Shown: one piece after another, positions 17,943 to 27,887 of the stretch
Layout of the letters: every line of letters begins with the position of its first letter
How positions within the stretch are numbered: the stretch's first letter is position 1
Source: Candidatus Binataceae bacterium
GTDB lineage: Bacteria; Desulfobacterota; Binatia; Binatales; Binataceae
Assembly: GCA_030041155.1 (NCBI GenBank)
Contig: JASHOJ010000143.1
Span: 1-63,435, forward strand
Reading direction: 5' to 3'
DNA length: 63,435 nt
Notes under the pieces: model-generated
Seen by the model: only the letters and a program-made list of their open reading frames with translations
Databases searched by the model: none
Told to the model about the DNA's origin: nothing
Made by a program: the position numbers and the translations under genes

Positions 17943-20169
17943 CGCTTGCGAGTCTCCCGGGCAGGGCATCCTCGTAAATCCGGTAGAGCGCGTTCACGTC
18001 CTCATCGATAAGCGGCGCGAGCTTGAGTCGCGCATCCGCTGTTACTCGGCCGATGTCATCCAGCTTAAGCCCGCGTCCGGAAAACTCGCGCCGAAGCGCC
18101 TGGAAATGGGGGGTTCCGGTGGAAATCACGACGCAGGAAGCTCCTTCGCCAAACAGCTCGACGATGCCGGCAAGTCCGCGCGCCGCCAGATCGATTTCGG
18201 CTCCCAGCTTCGCCTGCTCAGGATTGAAGCAGGCTTCGGCAACCGCCACCGCAAGCCCGCCGTCAGAAACGTCGTGTGCTGATTTTATCAGCCCCTGTTC
18301 CGACCCGGCAACCAGCGCCTCAATCAGCGCGTTTTCGCGCCCAAGATCGATTGCGGGCAGCGCGTCCGCGCCGCCGCCATAGATGCTTGCGTACTCCGAT
18401 GCCGCCAGCGACGGCTGCGCGGTGCGCACGATCGCAATCACATCGCCCGGATTCTTGAAATGTGCCGTGACGTGGCGCGATACATCCGTCATCACGCCAA
18501 GAACCGCGATCGTCGGAGTCGGCGGAATCGCGCGGCCCTCAGTCTCGTTGTAGAAACTCACGTTGCCGCTCACCACTGGAGCGCCAAGCGCGCGCGCCGC
18601 GTCGCCGAGTCCGCGCACGCCCTCCGCGAACTGCAACATGATCTCCGGCCGCTCCGGATTTCCGTAGTTGAGGCAGTTCGTGATTCCCACCGGACGCGCG
18701 CCGGTGCATGCGACATTGCGCGCCGCCTCTACCACGCTCGCGACCGCGCCGAGGTAGGGATCGATCGCGCACGCGCGCGGGTTCGAATCGACCTTGAGCG
18801 CGAGCGCGCGGCGCGACCCCTTGATTCTAAGCACGGCCGCATCGCCGCCGGGTCCGACGACCGTGTTGCCCTGCACGATCGAATCGTATTGGCGATAAAC
18901 CCAGCGCTTCGACGCGACATTTGGCGACGAAAGCATCGCGCGCAGCGCCGTATCGGCGCGCGGCTCGACGCTGCGCCGAATCGGCGCGGGCGTGCGCGCG
19001 ACCGGAGGATGCGCGGGGCGGTCGTATATCGGCGCATCGTCGGCCAGCGCCGCAACCGGAATATCGGCGACAATTTCGCCGCGCCATCGCGCGCGCCATC
19101 GCTGATCATCGGTGATTTCCCCGATCACGATCGCATGTAGATCCCATTTCTCGAATACCGCCTCGAGTTCGCGCTCGCGCCCGCGCTCGGCGACGATAAG
19201 CATTCGCTCCTGACTTTCGGAGAGCAGAATTTCGTACGGCGTCAGGCTCTGATCGCGCAGCGGCACTCGATCCAAGTCGATCTCGATTCCGAGTCCGCCG
19301 CGCGCCGCCATCTCCGAGGACGAGGAGGTAAGGCCCGCCGCGCCCATGTCCTGAATCGCGACGATCGCGCCGGTCTTGCCCGCTTCGAGGCACGCTTCGA
19401 TCAAGAGCTTCTCGGTGAAAGGATCACCGACTTGGACGGTGGGGCGCTTGGCAACACTCTCGGCGTCGAACTCGGCCGAGGCGAGCAGCGATGCGCCGTG
19501 AATTCCGTCGCGCCCGGTCGCCGATCCGACATACAGAACCGGATTTCCGGGGCCGCGCGCCTTTGCGCTCCACAACTCGCCCGCGCGCGCCAGTCCGATG
19601 CAGAAGGCGTTGACCAGGATATTGCCGTTGTACGCCGCGTCGAACATCACCTCGCCCGCGACGGTCGGAACGCCGACGCAGTTGCCGTATCCGCCGATTC
19701 CGCCAACCACTCCGCCGAGCAGATAGCGGGTGCGGGGATGATCGAACGCGCCGAACTTGAGCGAGTTCATCGAGGCGATCGGCCGCGCGCCCATCGTGAA
19801 GATATCGCGCAGAATTCCGCCGACTCCGGTCGCGGCGCCCTGATACGGCTCGACATACGACGGATGGTTATGGCTTTCGATCTTGAACACCGCGACCCAT
19901 CCGTCGCCGACATCGATCGCGCCGGCGTTCTCGCCCGGTCCCTGCACCACGAGTTCGCTCTTCTGCGGCAGGGTCTTCAGATGCTTGCGCGAGGATTTGT
20001 AGGAGCAGTGCTCGGACCACATAACCGAGAAAGCGCCAAGCTCGGTGAAGGTCGGCGTGCGGCCGAGGAGTTGCCGGATACGCTCGAACTCGGCGTCGGA
20101 AAGGCCGTGCGCGCGAGCCTGTTCGAGGTCAACTCGCGGCTCGCCGACCAGTGACTTCGCCGATGCCAT
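17935..20169 (-). CDS. purL: Phosphoribosylformylglycinamidine synthase subunit PurL
   Basis: PurL is the ATP-dependent synthetase subunit that turns FGAR into FGAM using ammonia from PurQ. At 744 aa it is the small, three-subunit form. Recognisable stretches include [56 protein letters not shown] and the C-terminal [20 protein letters not shown]. The frame is open far upstream, but the ATG at 20169 overlaps the purQ stop as TGATG and gives the family N-terminus. It forms a complex with PurQ and PurS encoded just upstream. Confidence 0.97.
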   Translation of the reverse strand: MASAKSLVGEPRVDLEQARAHGLSDAEFERIRQLLGRTPTFTELGAFSVMWSEHCSYKSSRKHLKTLPQKSELVVQGPGENAGAIDVGDGWVAVFKIESHNHPSYVEPYQGAATGVGGILRDIFTMGARPIASMNSLKFGAFDHPRTRYLLGGVVGGIGGYGNCVGVPTVAGEVMFDAAYNGNILVNAFCIGLARAGELWSAKARGPGNPVLYVGSATGRDGIHGASLLASAEFDAESVAKRPTVQVGDPFTEKLLIEACLEAGKTGAIVAIQDMGAAGLTSSSSEMAARGGLGIEIDLDRVPLRDQSLTPYEILLSESQERMLIVAERGRERELEAVFEKWDLHAIVIGEITDDQRWRARWRGEIVADIPVAALADDAPIYDRPAHPPVARTPAPIRRSVEPRADTALRAMLSSPNVASKRWVYRQYDSIVQGNTVVGPGGDAAVLRIKGSRRALALKVDSNPRACAIDPYLGAVASVVEAARNVACTGARPVGITNCLNYGNPERPEIMLQFAEGVRGLGDAARALGAPVVSGNVSFYNETEGRAIPPTPTIAVLGVMTDVSRHVTAHFKNPGDVIAIVRTAQPSLAASEYASIYGGGADALPAIDLGRENALIEALVAGSEQGLIKSAHDVSDGGLAVAVAEACFNPEQAKLGAEIDLAARGLAGIVELFGEGASCVVISTGTPHFQALRREFSGRGLKLDDIGRVTADARLKLAPLIDEDVNALYRIYEDALPGRLASDG

Positions 20170-20855
20170 CAGGAGCGGCTCGCAATCGAGCGAAAGATGC
20201 CGAGACCGTCGGTGCTCCCGAGCATCGCTTCGACCGCGTGCTCGGGATGCGGCATCATTCCGAACACGTTGAATCGATCGTTTGCGACCGCGGCGATTGC
20301 GCGCGTGGATCCGTTCGGATTCGCGTCCTCGCTGTCGCGTCCGTCGGCGTCGCAATAGCGCAGAATCACCTGCCCGCGCTCTTCCATCTGAAGCAACTCG
20401 GCTTCCCGCGCGACGTACAGCCCTTCGCCGTGCTTGATCGGAAGCTTCAGTACATCGCCCTGTCGCATCGCGCGGGTGAACGGAGTGCGCGCGTTCTCGA
20501 CCCGAACGTGGATTTCCTCGCAGATGAACGAAAGCGACCGATTGCGCGTAAGCGCGCCGGGCAGAAGATGCGCTTCGCACAGAATCTGAAAGCCGTTGCA
20601 GGTGCCGATCACCAGACCGCCATCGGACGCGAATTTCTCAACGCTGCGCATGATCGGCGAAAAGCGCGCGATCGCGCCCGCGCGCAAGTAGTCGCCGTAG
20701 CTGAAACCGCCCGGCAAGAGGACGCACTCGACGCCGTCAAGCGTCGCGTCCTTATGCCACAACATCGTAGCGTCCTGTCCCATCACGTCGCGCAGCGCGT
20801 AAAGCGAGTCGGAGTCGTCGAGCGAGCCGGGAAATCTGACCACGCCCCACTTCAT
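20169..20855 (-). CDS. purQ: Phosphoribosylformylglycinamidine synthase subunit PurQ
   Basis: PurQ is the class I glutamine amidotransferase subunit of FGAM synthase. The 228-residue protein begins [11 protein letters not shown] and has the nucleophile Cys in [12 protein letters not shown] and the catalytic His-x-Glu in [12 protein letters not shown]. The start at 20855 overlaps the purS stop (ATGA), and its own stop overlaps the purL ATG, so purS-purQ-purL are tightly coupled. Confidence 0.97.
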   Translation of the reverse strand: MKWGVVRFPGSLDDSDSLYALRDVMGQDATMLWHKDATLDGVECVLLPGGFSYGDYLRAGAIARFSPIMRSVEKFASDGGLVIGTCNGFQILCEAHLLPGALTRNRSLSFICEEIHVRVENARTPFTRAMRQGDVLKLPIKHGEGLYVAREAELLQMEERGQVILRYCDADGRDSEDANPNGSTRAIAAVANDRFNVFGMMPHPEHAVEAMLGSTDGLGIFRSIASRS

Positions 20856-21094
20856 TCGGAGACCTCGAACGCAAAGTCTTCGATATTGGGATTGGCGAGC
20901 AGCCGCTCGCACATCCGCTGCGCCTGTTCGCGCGCGTCGGCGGCGGATTTCGCCGCGACCTCCAGCGTGATGTACTTGCCGACCTTCACATTGGCGACGC
21001 TTTCAAAACCGAGCGTATGCAGCGACTGCTCGACCGCGCGTCCCTGCGGATCGAGGATTCCCTTGCGCGGGCTGATGAAGACCTTCACCCGCAA
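20852..21094 (-). CDS. purS: Phosphoribosylformylglycinamidine synthase subunit PurS
   Basis: PurS is the small structural subunit that bridges PurQ and PurL. The 80-residue product has the family pattern MRVKVFISPRKGILDPQG, VEQSLHTLGF and GKYITLEVA. Its presence agrees with the small form of PurL here. purC ends three bases upstream of its ATG, and its stop overlaps purQ by four bases. Confidence 0.96.
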   Translation of the reverse strand: MRVKVFISPRKGILDPQGRAVEQSLHTLGFESVANVKVGKYITLEVAAKSAADAREQAQRMCERLLANPNIEDFAFEVSE

Positions 21095-21097
21095 GAG

Positions 21098-21847
21098 TCA
21101 GCCTTCCACCCGCCGCAGCATCTCGTGATACGCCTCTTCGACTCCGCCCAGGTCGCGGCGGAAACGATCCTTGTCAAGCTTCTGGCGCGTCGCCTTGTCC
21201 CAGAAGCGGCACGTGTCGGGGCAGATTTCGTCGCCGAGCAGAATCTCGCCCTTGTGCCGTCCGAATTCGAGTTTGAAATCCACCAGCAACACGCCGCGCT
21301 CGTTCAGGAACCGGCTCAGCAGCTCGTCGACGCGCAGCGCGGATTCGTGTATTTGCGCAAGCTCCGCATCGGTGGCCCATCCGAATGCGACCGCATGCTC
21401 GGGATATATCAGCGGATCATCGAGCGGATCGGACTTGTAGTAGTACTCGACGAACGGCGTCTTCAGCGTCTCGCCTTCCTCGCGGCCGAGCCGCTTTGCC
21501 AGCGATCCGGCAACGATATTGCGCACCACGGTTTCCACCGGCACGATGTCCAGGCGCTTGCACAGCATCTCGCGATCGTTGAGGCGGCGCACGAAGTGGG
21601 TCTTGACGCCTGCCTGCTCCAGCATCGTGAAGAACAGCTCGGACATCCGGTTGTTCATCACGCCCTTGTCCTCGATCGTGCCGCGCTTCTTGGCGTTGAA
21701 CGCGGTCGCGTCATCCTTGAAGTACTGGATGATCAAATCCGGATCCGAAGTGGCGTAGAGCTTCTTGGCCTTGCCTTCGTAGAATTGTTCGAGACGCTTT
21801 GGTGTAGTTTCCAATTTGAAAACTCCCGATTCTGATTTATCTTTCAA
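21098..21847 (-). CDS. purC: SAICAR synthetase
   Basis: PurC joins CAIR with aspartate using ATP. The 249-residue protein has the signature stretches YEGKAKKLYAT, FKDDATAFNAKK, VVRNIVAGSLAKRLG, LVDFKLEFG and GDEICPDTCRFWD. It lies between purB (98 bases upstream) and purS (three bases downstream) on the same strand. Confidence 0.97.
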   Translation of the reverse strand: MKDKSESGVFKLETTPKRLEQFYEGKAKKLYATSDPDLIIQYFKDDATAFNAKKRGTIEDKGVMNNRMSELFFTMLEQAGVKTHFVRRLNDREMLCKRLDIVPVETVVRNIVAGSLAKRLGREEGETLKTPFVEYYYKSDPLDDPLIYPEHAVAFGWATDAELAQIHESALRVDELLSRFLNERGVLLVDFKLEFGRHKGEILLGDEICPDTCRFWDKATRQKLDKDRFRRDLGGVEEAYHEMLRRVEG

Positions 21848-21945
21848 CTACCTTCTGGCTTCGAGACGGACAACGCGTTCCGGGTACGATATCCACAACG
21901 CGAAATTTGAATTCACAGCGGGCCGCCAAATCCTTGCCCGAGCGC

Positions 21946-23400
21946 TCATTCGGAGTCACCGGAGCGGCCAGAATCAGAGCGTTCGGAATCCGCCTTGGGC
22001 GCGTAGCGATCGACCAGTTCCGCGGCCAGTCCCACGTAGGTCCGCGGCGAGAGCGCACGCAACTGCTCGCGCGCCGTCTCATCAAGCGGCAGCGCGTCGA
22101 TAAATTCCTCGACCAGCTTGCGCGTAACCGGCCTTCCGCGGGTTAGTTCCTTGAGCGTTTCGTACGGATGCGGCAGCCCGTGCCGGCGCATCAGAGTCTG
22201 GATCGCCTCGGCCACCACCTCCCAGCTCTGCTCGGCGTCGAAATCCTGCGCGATTCGATGCTCATTCACCTCGGCCCGCGCCATCCCGCTCATCAGCGCG
22301 GCGAGCGCCACCACCACGTGGCCGAACGCGGTGCCGACCGAGCGCAGCGCGGTTGAGTCGGTCAAGTCGCGCTGCCACCTGGAGATCGGAAGCTTGGCGC
22401 CAAGATGATCGAAAATCGAGTTGGCGAGCCCAAGATTGCCTTCGCAGTTTTCAAAGTCGATCGGATTCACCTTGTGCGGCATCACCGAGCTGCCGGTCTC
22501 GCCCTTGACCGCTTTCTGTTTGAAGTAGCCGATCGAGATATAAGCCCACATGTCGCGGCAGAAGCCGAGCAGGATAGTGTCGATTCGCGCGACCGTCGCG
22601 AACATCTCAGCGATAAAGTCGTGGCTCTCGATTTGGGTCGTCAGCGGATTCCACTTGAGTCCCAGCGACTCGACGAAACGGCGCGAATGCTCCAGCCAAT
22701 CCACTGCGGGTGCGGCGAAGTGATGCGCGTTGAAGTTGCCGACCGCGCCATTGAATTTGCCCAGGTATTCCTGGCGCTTGAGCTGGCCGAGTTGGCGCTC
22801 GAGCCGGGCCGCGAAAATCGCAAGCTCCTTGCCGAGCGTGGTCGGCGACGCTTCCTGTCCGTGCGTCCGCGCGAGCATCGCAAGCGTTTTGTAGCGGTGC
22901 GCCGGTGCGGCGATAGCGGCGATCGCGCGCTCGATTTGCGGAATCAGTGCGCGCTCGGAAAATTCCTTCAGGATAAGCGCGTAGGCAATATTGTTGATGT
23001 CTTCGCTGGTGCATGCGAAGTGAACGATCTCAACCGGCAGGCGCGGCGCAAGCGCGGCGATCCGTTCCTTCATGAAATACTCAACCGCTTTGACGTCGTG
23101 ATTGGTCTCGGCTTCGAGGGCCTTTACCCGGCGCGCATCTTCGATCGAGAAATTCTGGTAAATCGAGCGCAGGCGCCCGGCGACGGCGGCGTCGGTTGAA
23201 GCAAGCGATTCGAATATCCGGTTTTGCGCCAGCGACAGGTACCATTCCACCTCGACCCGCAGCCGGTAGCGGATAAGCGCGAATTCGCTGAAATACGAGC
23301 GCAGCGCGATCGAACGCGCGCGATAGCGGCCGTCGATCGGCGTCACCGCCATCAGTGCGGCATCCAGGTCGGAATTCTCGCCGTCAGTGTGGGAAGCCAT
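21946..23400 (-). CDS. purB: Adenylosuccinate lyase (E. coli-type)
   Basis: PurB acts twice in purine synthesis, releasing fumarate from SAICAR and from adenylosuccinate. The 484-residue protein matches the E. coli branch by its TPIDGRYR N-terminus, FACTSEDINNIAYAL and the fumarase/ASL signature GSSVMPHKVNPIDFENCEGN. The first ATG is used; a second at residue 17 (MAVTPIDGRY) would give an E. coli-like start. It is the first gene of the purine operon, and a 307-base gap without genes lies upstream. Confidence 0.97.
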   Translation of the reverse strand: MASHTDGENSDLDAALMAVTPIDGRYRARSIALRSYFSEFALIRYRLRVEVEWYLSLAQNRIFESLASTDAAVAGRLRSIYQNFSIEDARRVKALEAETNHDVKAVEYFMKERIAALAPRLPVEIVHFACTSEDINNIAYALILKEFSERALIPQIERAIAAIAAPAHRYKTLAMLARTHGQEASPTTLGKELAIFAARLERQLGQLKRQEYLGKFNGAVGNFNAHHFAAPAVDWLEHSRRFVESLGLKWNPLTTQIESHDFIAEMFATVARIDTILLGFCRDMWAYISIGYFKQKAVKGETGSSVMPHKVNPIDFENCEGNLGLANSIFDHLGAKLPISRWQRDLTDSTALRSVGTAFGHVVVALAALMSGMARAEVNEHRIAQDFDAEQSWEVVAEAIQTLMRRHGLPHPYETLKELTRGRPVTRKLVEEFIDALPLDETAREQLRALSPRTYVGLAAELVDRYAPKADSERSDSGRSGDSE

Positions 23401-23707
23401 CAGAAATCACTGTTATCAGCCGGGCGACTAAATTTTCCATCCTTACAAAAGCCGTTTGCGAAATCCTTTTTCCAAAAACCCCTTCGGCTCCAAACCTTTC
23501 GGTCGGCGGACACTGCGGTCGCAAACTCTCGGGCAATAGGACTTCGGGCCAATTCGGACGTGGGCGGGCTAATAAGCGTCTTACAGCGGCGCTTCACCAT
23601 CGAACGATAGCAGTAATTTGTGCAAAAGTCACGTCGAGCATGTCAGATTGCTAAAAAATCCAACAATCTGGCGGAGTTTTGATGGCGCCGCCCATCGACG
23701 CGCCCTG
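23401..23707. other. Gap between dut and purB, likely purine operon promoter region
   Basis: No gene or convincing RNA structure is visible in this 307-base stretch. Short frames in it lack family features or ribosome binding sites. It is AT-richer than the flanking genes and should hold the promoter of the minus-strand purB-purF operon. I could not recognise a PurR box or purine riboswitch core. Confidence 0.4.
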
Positions 23708-24148
23708 CTAACGTCCGCTATGGCCAAAACCGCCCGTTCCGCGCTGGCTTTCGCCCAGTTCGCCGACTTCTTGGATGTCGGCGCGCAACGTCGGCGCGAT
23801 AATCAACTGCGCTACTCGGTCTCCAGGATGGATTTCGATCGCGCGCGCGCCGAGATTTACGATCAAGACCTTCACCTCGCCTCGATAGTCCGGGTCGATA
23901 GTGCCCGGCGGGTTGATGAGCGTAAGACCTTCGCTGAGCGCGCGCCCGCTGCGCGGCCGCACCTGCCCCTCATAACCGCTTGGGATTTCAAGCGCGATTC
24001 CGGTCGGGATAGCGCGGCGCTCCAGCGGTGCGATCTCCCAGGTGGCTGAGATATCCGCCGAGAGATCCATCCCAGCCGCGTGCTCGCTCTGATAGGCGGG
24101 GATTTTAGCGGTTTTGCGAAGCCGCTTGACCTTTATCGTCACGCTCAT
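23708..24148 (-). CDS. dut: dUTP diphosphatase
   Basis: This trimeric dUTPase hydrolyses dUTP to dUMP, keeping uracil out of DNA and feeding dTMP synthesis. The 146-residue protein has the five family motifs: AGMDLSADI, PRSGRALSEG (reads RPRSGRA), GTIDPDYRGEV, HPGDRVAQL and the C-terminal arm RGTGGFGHSG. It lies upstream of the purine operon on the same strand. Confidence 0.97.
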   Translation of the reverse strand: MSVTIKVKRLRKTAKIPAYQSEHAAGMDLSADISATWEIAPLERRAIPTGIALEIPSGYEGQVRPRSGRALSEGLTLINPPGTIDPDYRGEVKVLIVNLGARAIEIHPGDRVAQLIIAPTLRADIQEVGELGESQRGTGGFGHSGR

Positions 24149-24262
24149 GCTGAGAAGCTAGCCGCATTTCGCGCGCATCACAAAGCCCGATATGCACAAC
24201 CGCGCGCGCCTGATAAAAGCACGATCTTCCGCAAAATCCTCTCAGGCGAGGAGCAAATCACG

Positions 24263-25573
24263 ATGGCGCCGAAAAATCAGGCATCTGAAGAACCGGCATC
24301 ACAAGAGCGCTCCGAAAAGGCGCGCCTCGCCGAGGCGATCCTTAAAATCGCGCAGGATCGCGGATGGCCGCCCGAGCTGGCCTATCGGATGGCAGAGCTT
24401 GGCGTCACGCCCTCGATTCTCGGGAGCTGGGCCTGGTTCGGTCTCTCACCGGAGAAGGCGCGCGCGCAACTTGATTGGCACGAGCGCCTGACGCTCGGCG
24501 ATCTACGCGGCCGCGATGCCGATTTTACCGACAACGACGCGTTCGCGGCGCTGTGGGCCGACTCGCCCGAGGAAATCGGCGAGTGGGAAGTGACGGTCGA
24601 GCGCGGCCCCGACGCCTTCGCGCAGTTCAAGCTGCAGGAGAATGTTCATCTGCCGGTTCTGGCGCGCGGAAGCGAGCTGGTCGCATGCTGCGGATTTTCG
24701 CGCCGCAACGTGCTTATCCAGGGCCGCCGTTTCGCGGTCGTTTATGGGCAGGCGCTGCGCGTTAGGCGCGCATACCGACGAATGGGCTATGGCGACCAGG
24801 TGCGCCGGCTTGGCGGACCTCCGGCGTCGGGCCGGCCCTCGATCGGCCAGTACGATCTGATGCGCACGCAGAATTTTGCGGTCGTCAACTGGTGGAAGCG
24901 ATTCGTTCCAAGCTCATACGACAATGTTCCCGAAGGCGAGGGTAGGGTGCCTGGGCTTACGGTTGCGATTTCACAGTTCCCGGCGCAACCGGTTGCCGAG
25001 AACGACGCGCGGATTAGACTCGCACGGCGCGAGGATCTGTCGGCATGCGCGGAACTGATAAATCGCACCCATGCGGGGATGGATTTGTTTCGCCCGTACA
25101 GCGTCGAATGGCTTGAAAACGTACTCGATGAAGGCTCCTGGAGCGCGTCTCAGCAACCGACCGGAAATCCCGGACTCGACTGGTGGAACAGCGTCTACGG
25201 ATGGCGTAACTACTACGTGCTCGAAGACAAGGGGCGCATCACGGCCTGCGGCGGTCTATGGGATCGCGGCCGCGACATGCGCGAGAAATGGCGCCGGCGC
25301 GGTTACGACGAGGCGCGCACGGTCGCAATCGCGGCGGTACTGGATTTCGGGTTTGCCGAGGGCGCGCACGACGCGATGGCGGCGATACTTGGGCGGTTCA
25401 TTGGACGCGCGCATGAACTCGGGCGCGATTATCTGGCGGTGCCGATCGATCATTTGCCCGCGCTCGGCGAGCGGATGGCCGCGATGCGTCCGGAGCCCGA
25501 CACGCGCGCTCTCAGATGGACGCTCAAAGAGCCAGCGATCGTGCGCCCGTATACGGATCTGCGCTACTGGTAA
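24263..25573 (+). CDS. GNAT-superfamily acetyltransferase-like protein
   Basis: The 436-residue product appears to hold two GNAT-like halves (about residues 95-240 and 255-430), judged by the ELVACCGFSRRNVLI and GQALRVRRAYRRMGYGDQVRRL segments in the first and RITACGGLWDRGRD with HDAMAAILGRFI in the second. The first half contains an RRMGYG pattern resembling the acetyl-CoA pyrophosphate loop. The frame is open from 24080, but AGGAG at 24248-24252 points to the ATG at 24263. The substrate is unknown. Another GNAT-like gene at 30240-31337 lies on the other side of the bufferin locus. Confidence 0.6.
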   Translation: MAPKNQASEEPASQERSEKARLAEAILKIAQDRGWPPELAYRMAELGVTPSILGSWAWFGLSPEKARAQLDWHERLTLGDLRGRDADFTDNDAFAALWADSPEEIGEWEVTVERGPDAFAQFKLQENVHLPVLARGSELVACCGFSRRNVLIQGRRFAVVYGQALRVRRAYRRMGYGDQVRRLGGPPASGRPSIGQYDLMRTQNFAVVNWWKRFVPSSYDNVPEGEGRVPGLTVAISQFPAQPVAENDARIRLARREDLSACAELINRTHAGMDLFRPYSVEWLENVLDEGSWSASQQPTGNPGLDWWNSVYGWRNYYVLEDKGRITACGGLWDRGRDMREKWRRRGYDEARTVAIAAVLDFGFAEGAHDAMAAILGRFIGRAHELGRDYLAVPIDHLPALGERMAAMRPEPDTRALRWTLKEPAIVRPYTDLRYW

Positions 25574-25674
25574 CGCGCTGTGCGCCGACCTCTCCCCGCT
25601 GGGCGAGGTTTTAGAACTCGCTGTTGCGCGGATCCGCAGCCGGTTCTGAGCAAAGCCCGAAACAAGCGCCAGAT

Positions 25675-26487
25675 TCACATCTCGCGGGAGCGGGTGTTGG
25701 CCCATCTGAGCGCCGCGAAGATCGCAAGCGACACGATCACGATCACGGCGGCGACCGGCTGCGCGGCGTTTAGGCCGTAGCCTTCAAATCGATCGTAAAT
25801 CAGCACCGGCGCGGTCATCGGATAGTATGCGAGCACAACTACCGCGCCGAATTCGCTGAGCGCCCGCGCCCACATCATCACCGCGCCGGAGACCAGAGCG
25901 GGCCGCGCCAGCGGCATCGTCACGCCGAAGAAGACGCTCCATGGTCCGCGTCCGAGGGTGCGCGCAACCCCTTCGAGCCGTGGATCGACCGTCTGAAATC
26001 CGTCGCGGGCGGCATTGATAAGAAACGGAGCGCTGACGAACAGCATCGCGATTACGATGCCCGAGGTCGCACTTGCGAAATGAATTCCGAGCAGCGAGAA
26101 GGCGTGCCCGACAAAAAAGCCGCGCCCGAACACGAACAGCAGCGCGATACCCGCGATCGGATGCGGAATCACGACCGGCAGATCGATAAGCCCTTCGATT
26201 ATCGCCTTGCCACCGAAGCGGCGGCGCGCGAGCAGAAATCCGAGCGGAATCCCAACGACCGCTCCCAGACCGGTTGCAATCGTCGCCGCGACGATGCTGA
26301 GCGCGATCGCGTTGATGACCGCGCGATCGACAAATGCCGACGCAAGGCCGTGCGGGTCGGAAGTTGCGACCAGCTTCAGAAGCGGTCCGATGAGGAACAT
26401 CAGCGCCAGCCCCGCCGCGGTCCAAAAGACCACAGTGCGGCTCGGCGCCGCCGCGTACCACGAAGCTGTTGCCGCTTGATCGGTCAC
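25675..26487 (-). CDS. wtpB: Molybdate/tungstate-type ABC transporter permease, WtpB-like
   Basis: The 270-residue inner-membrane protein has six predicted spans and the permease coupling loop VARTLGRGPWSVFFGVTMPLA. The segment ALSEFGAVVVLAYYPMTAP followed by LIYDRFEGYGL is characteristic of WtpB/ModB-type molybdate or tungstate permeases. No ATPase or binding-protein gene is adjacent, so it must use partners encoded elsewhere, or do something else. The GTG start overlaps the anti-sigma stop as GTGA, so its translation is coupled to the regulator gene, which is unusual. Confidence 0.82.
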   Translation of the reverse strand: MTDQAATASWYAAAPSRTVVFWTAAGLALMFLIGPLLKLVATSDPHGLASAFVDRAVINAIALSIVAATIATGLGAVVGIPLGFLLARRRFGGKAIIEGLIDLPVVIPHPIAGIALLFVFGRGFFVGHAFSLLGIHFASATSGIVIAMLFVSAPFLINAARDGFQTVDPRLEGVARTLGRGPWSVFFGVTMPLARPALVSGAVMMWARALSEFGAVVVLAYYPMTAPVLIYDRFEGYGLNAAQPVAAVIVIVSLAIFAALRWANTRSREM

Positions 26488-27275
26488 GACAGCGAAGAAT
26501 CGATGATGCTGATCAGCCCGCTAACCGGGCCGTGCTGGACGATGACGCAGATGACGTCGCTGTTCGGGATCATCGTCAGGCAGACCGCATTGCCGCGGTA
26601 CTCGTAAAAGTAATGGTCGCCCACCGTGGCATATGGCGCGGGCGGCCGCTGCATCCCCGGCGCATGCATCCGCGCGCACAGAATCGGTCCGGTTACGCTC
26701 ATGTACATGGTGAAGGTCGCGGTCGAGCCGTCGGAGAGCTTCTCGATCCGGCCGCCGATCAGGTCGAAGCCCTGTTTATGGAAATTCCACAAATATCCGG
26801 GCATCTGATGGTCGATGTACGCGTCGGAAATCTGGGCGCGACTGGTAGACGGCACATTAGGCGTGAAATGGTTTCTGAATTTATCGAAATGGGCAACCGC
26901 CACGTCGAACGGCGCAACCGGCGGCAATCCGCTGGAGCGCATCCGCACGCTGATGAACGCGATAATCAGCGCGGCGGCAATCGCGACCGGAATCCAGATC
27001 CGCGCGCGAAAGCGCGAGGGCCGCGGCGTGGGCGCCCGCACCGGCACGCCTGCTTCCATATCGAGTGCGGCGCTAATCCTGTCGCGCATCGCGCCGGGCG
27101 CTTTCATCGATGCATGGCGCGAGATCGCATCCTTGAGCGCGCGCTCCTCTTCAAGCGCGGCGCGGCAATTGGCGCATCCCGCGACGTGCTCCTGCGCGGC
27201 TTTCAAGTCGTCGGCGCCTAGTTCGCCGTCGGCGTGCGCGGAAAGAAAATTATCGATGTAGGTTTCGCAGTCCAC
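26484..27275 (-). CDS. Zinc-finger anti-sigma factor with periplasmic sensor domain
   Basis: This membrane anti-sigma factor is expected to hold the ECF sigma factor encoded 33 bases upstream. An N-terminal ZAS zinc finger has His30, Cys34 and Cys37 (EHVAGCANC); a membrane segment spans about 93-110; and the periplasmic domain (111-263) has no recognised family. That domain contains Cys200, Met203, His204, Met208, Cys232, Cys243 and His248, a mix compatible with metal or redox sensing. The start is GTG, and the stop overlaps the permease start by four bases. Confidence 0.85.
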   Translation of the reverse strand: MDCETYIDNFLSAHADGELGADDLKAAQEHVAGCANCRAALEEERALKDAISRHASMKAPGAMRDRISAALDMEAGVPVRAPTPRPSRFRARIWIPVAIAAALIIAFISVRMRSSGLPPVAPFDVAVAHFDKFRNHFTPNVPSTSRAQISDAYIDHQMPGYLWNFHKQGFDLIGGRIEKLSDGSTATFTMYMSVTGPILCARMHAPGMQRPPAPYATVGDHYFYEYRGNAVCLTMIPNSDVICVIVQHGPVSGLISIIDSSLS

Positions 27276-27308
27276 TTCGTATTTCTAGTCGTATGATTTC
27301 GATTGCTA

Positions 27309-27887
27309 TTAGCGCTGCCCCAACAGTCCGCGGTCTCGTGCGTATTCCTTAAGCGCCGAGCGCATCAAGGCGCGTCCGCGCGAGACGCGCGATTTCACGG
27401 TGCCGACGGGAACATTCAGCACCGTGGAGACCTCCTGATAACTTAGTTCCTCCACGTCAACCAGCAGAATCGGATCGCGAAAATCCTGCGGTAGAGCCGC
27501 CAGCGCGGAATCGATCTCGTGCTCCAGCGACCGCCCGGCGATTAGATGCTCGGGGTCGCGGACCGACTCGGCATCGGCGGTGCTTCGGGTTTCCGCCATG
27601 CGATCGAAATCCGCGGGTGACGATGACGGCTGCTCGCGCGCGGTTTTCCGGTAGCCATTGCGGAAATTGTTGAACAGGATCGTTAGAAGCCACGCGCGGC
27701 AGTTGGTGCCCGCCGCGAAGTTGTCAAAGAAGCGGTAGGCGCGCAGCCATGTCTCCTGCAGCAGGTCGTCGGCATCGTGAGGATTGTGCGAAAGCCGCAT
27801 CGCCATCGCGTATAGCGCGTCAAGATGAGGCAATGCTTCGGCCTCGAATCGCGCGCGCTTGGCGGTGGTGGCGCTTTGGTCGGTCAT
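27309..27887 (-). CDS. ECF-type RNA polymerase sigma factor
   Basis: The 192-residue protein has sigma region 2 (about 15-85: HLDALYAMAMRLSHNPHDAD, DLLQETWLRAYRFF, NCRAWLLTILFNNFRN) and region 4 (about 125-180: LAALPQDFRDPILLVDVEEL, SYQEVSTVLNVPVGTVKSRV), joined by a short linker, with no region 1 or 3. I took the ATG at 27887 (MTDQSATTAK) instead of the in-frame ATG at 27911. It forms an operon with the anti-sigma and permease genes and is divergent from the bufferin genes, its most obvious target. Confidence 0.92.
   Translation of the reverse strand: MTDQSATTAKRARFEAEALPHLDALYAMAMRLSHNPHDADDLLQETWLRAYRFFDNFAAGTNCRAWLLTILFNNFRNGYRKTAREQPSSSPADFDRMAETRSTADAESVRDPEHLIAGRSLEHEIDSALAALPQDFRDPILLVDVEELSYQEVSTVLNVPVGTVKSRVSRGRALMRSALKEYARDRGLLGQR

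Noticed and set aside
20170..20580. N-terminal 137 codons of the long purL frame
   Set aside because: They overlap purQ completely; the ATG at 20169, coupled to the purQ stop, gives the normal PurL N-terminus.
23401..23707. Purine riboswitch upstream of purB
   Set aside because: The conserved three-helix purine aptamer core is not recognisable in either orientation.
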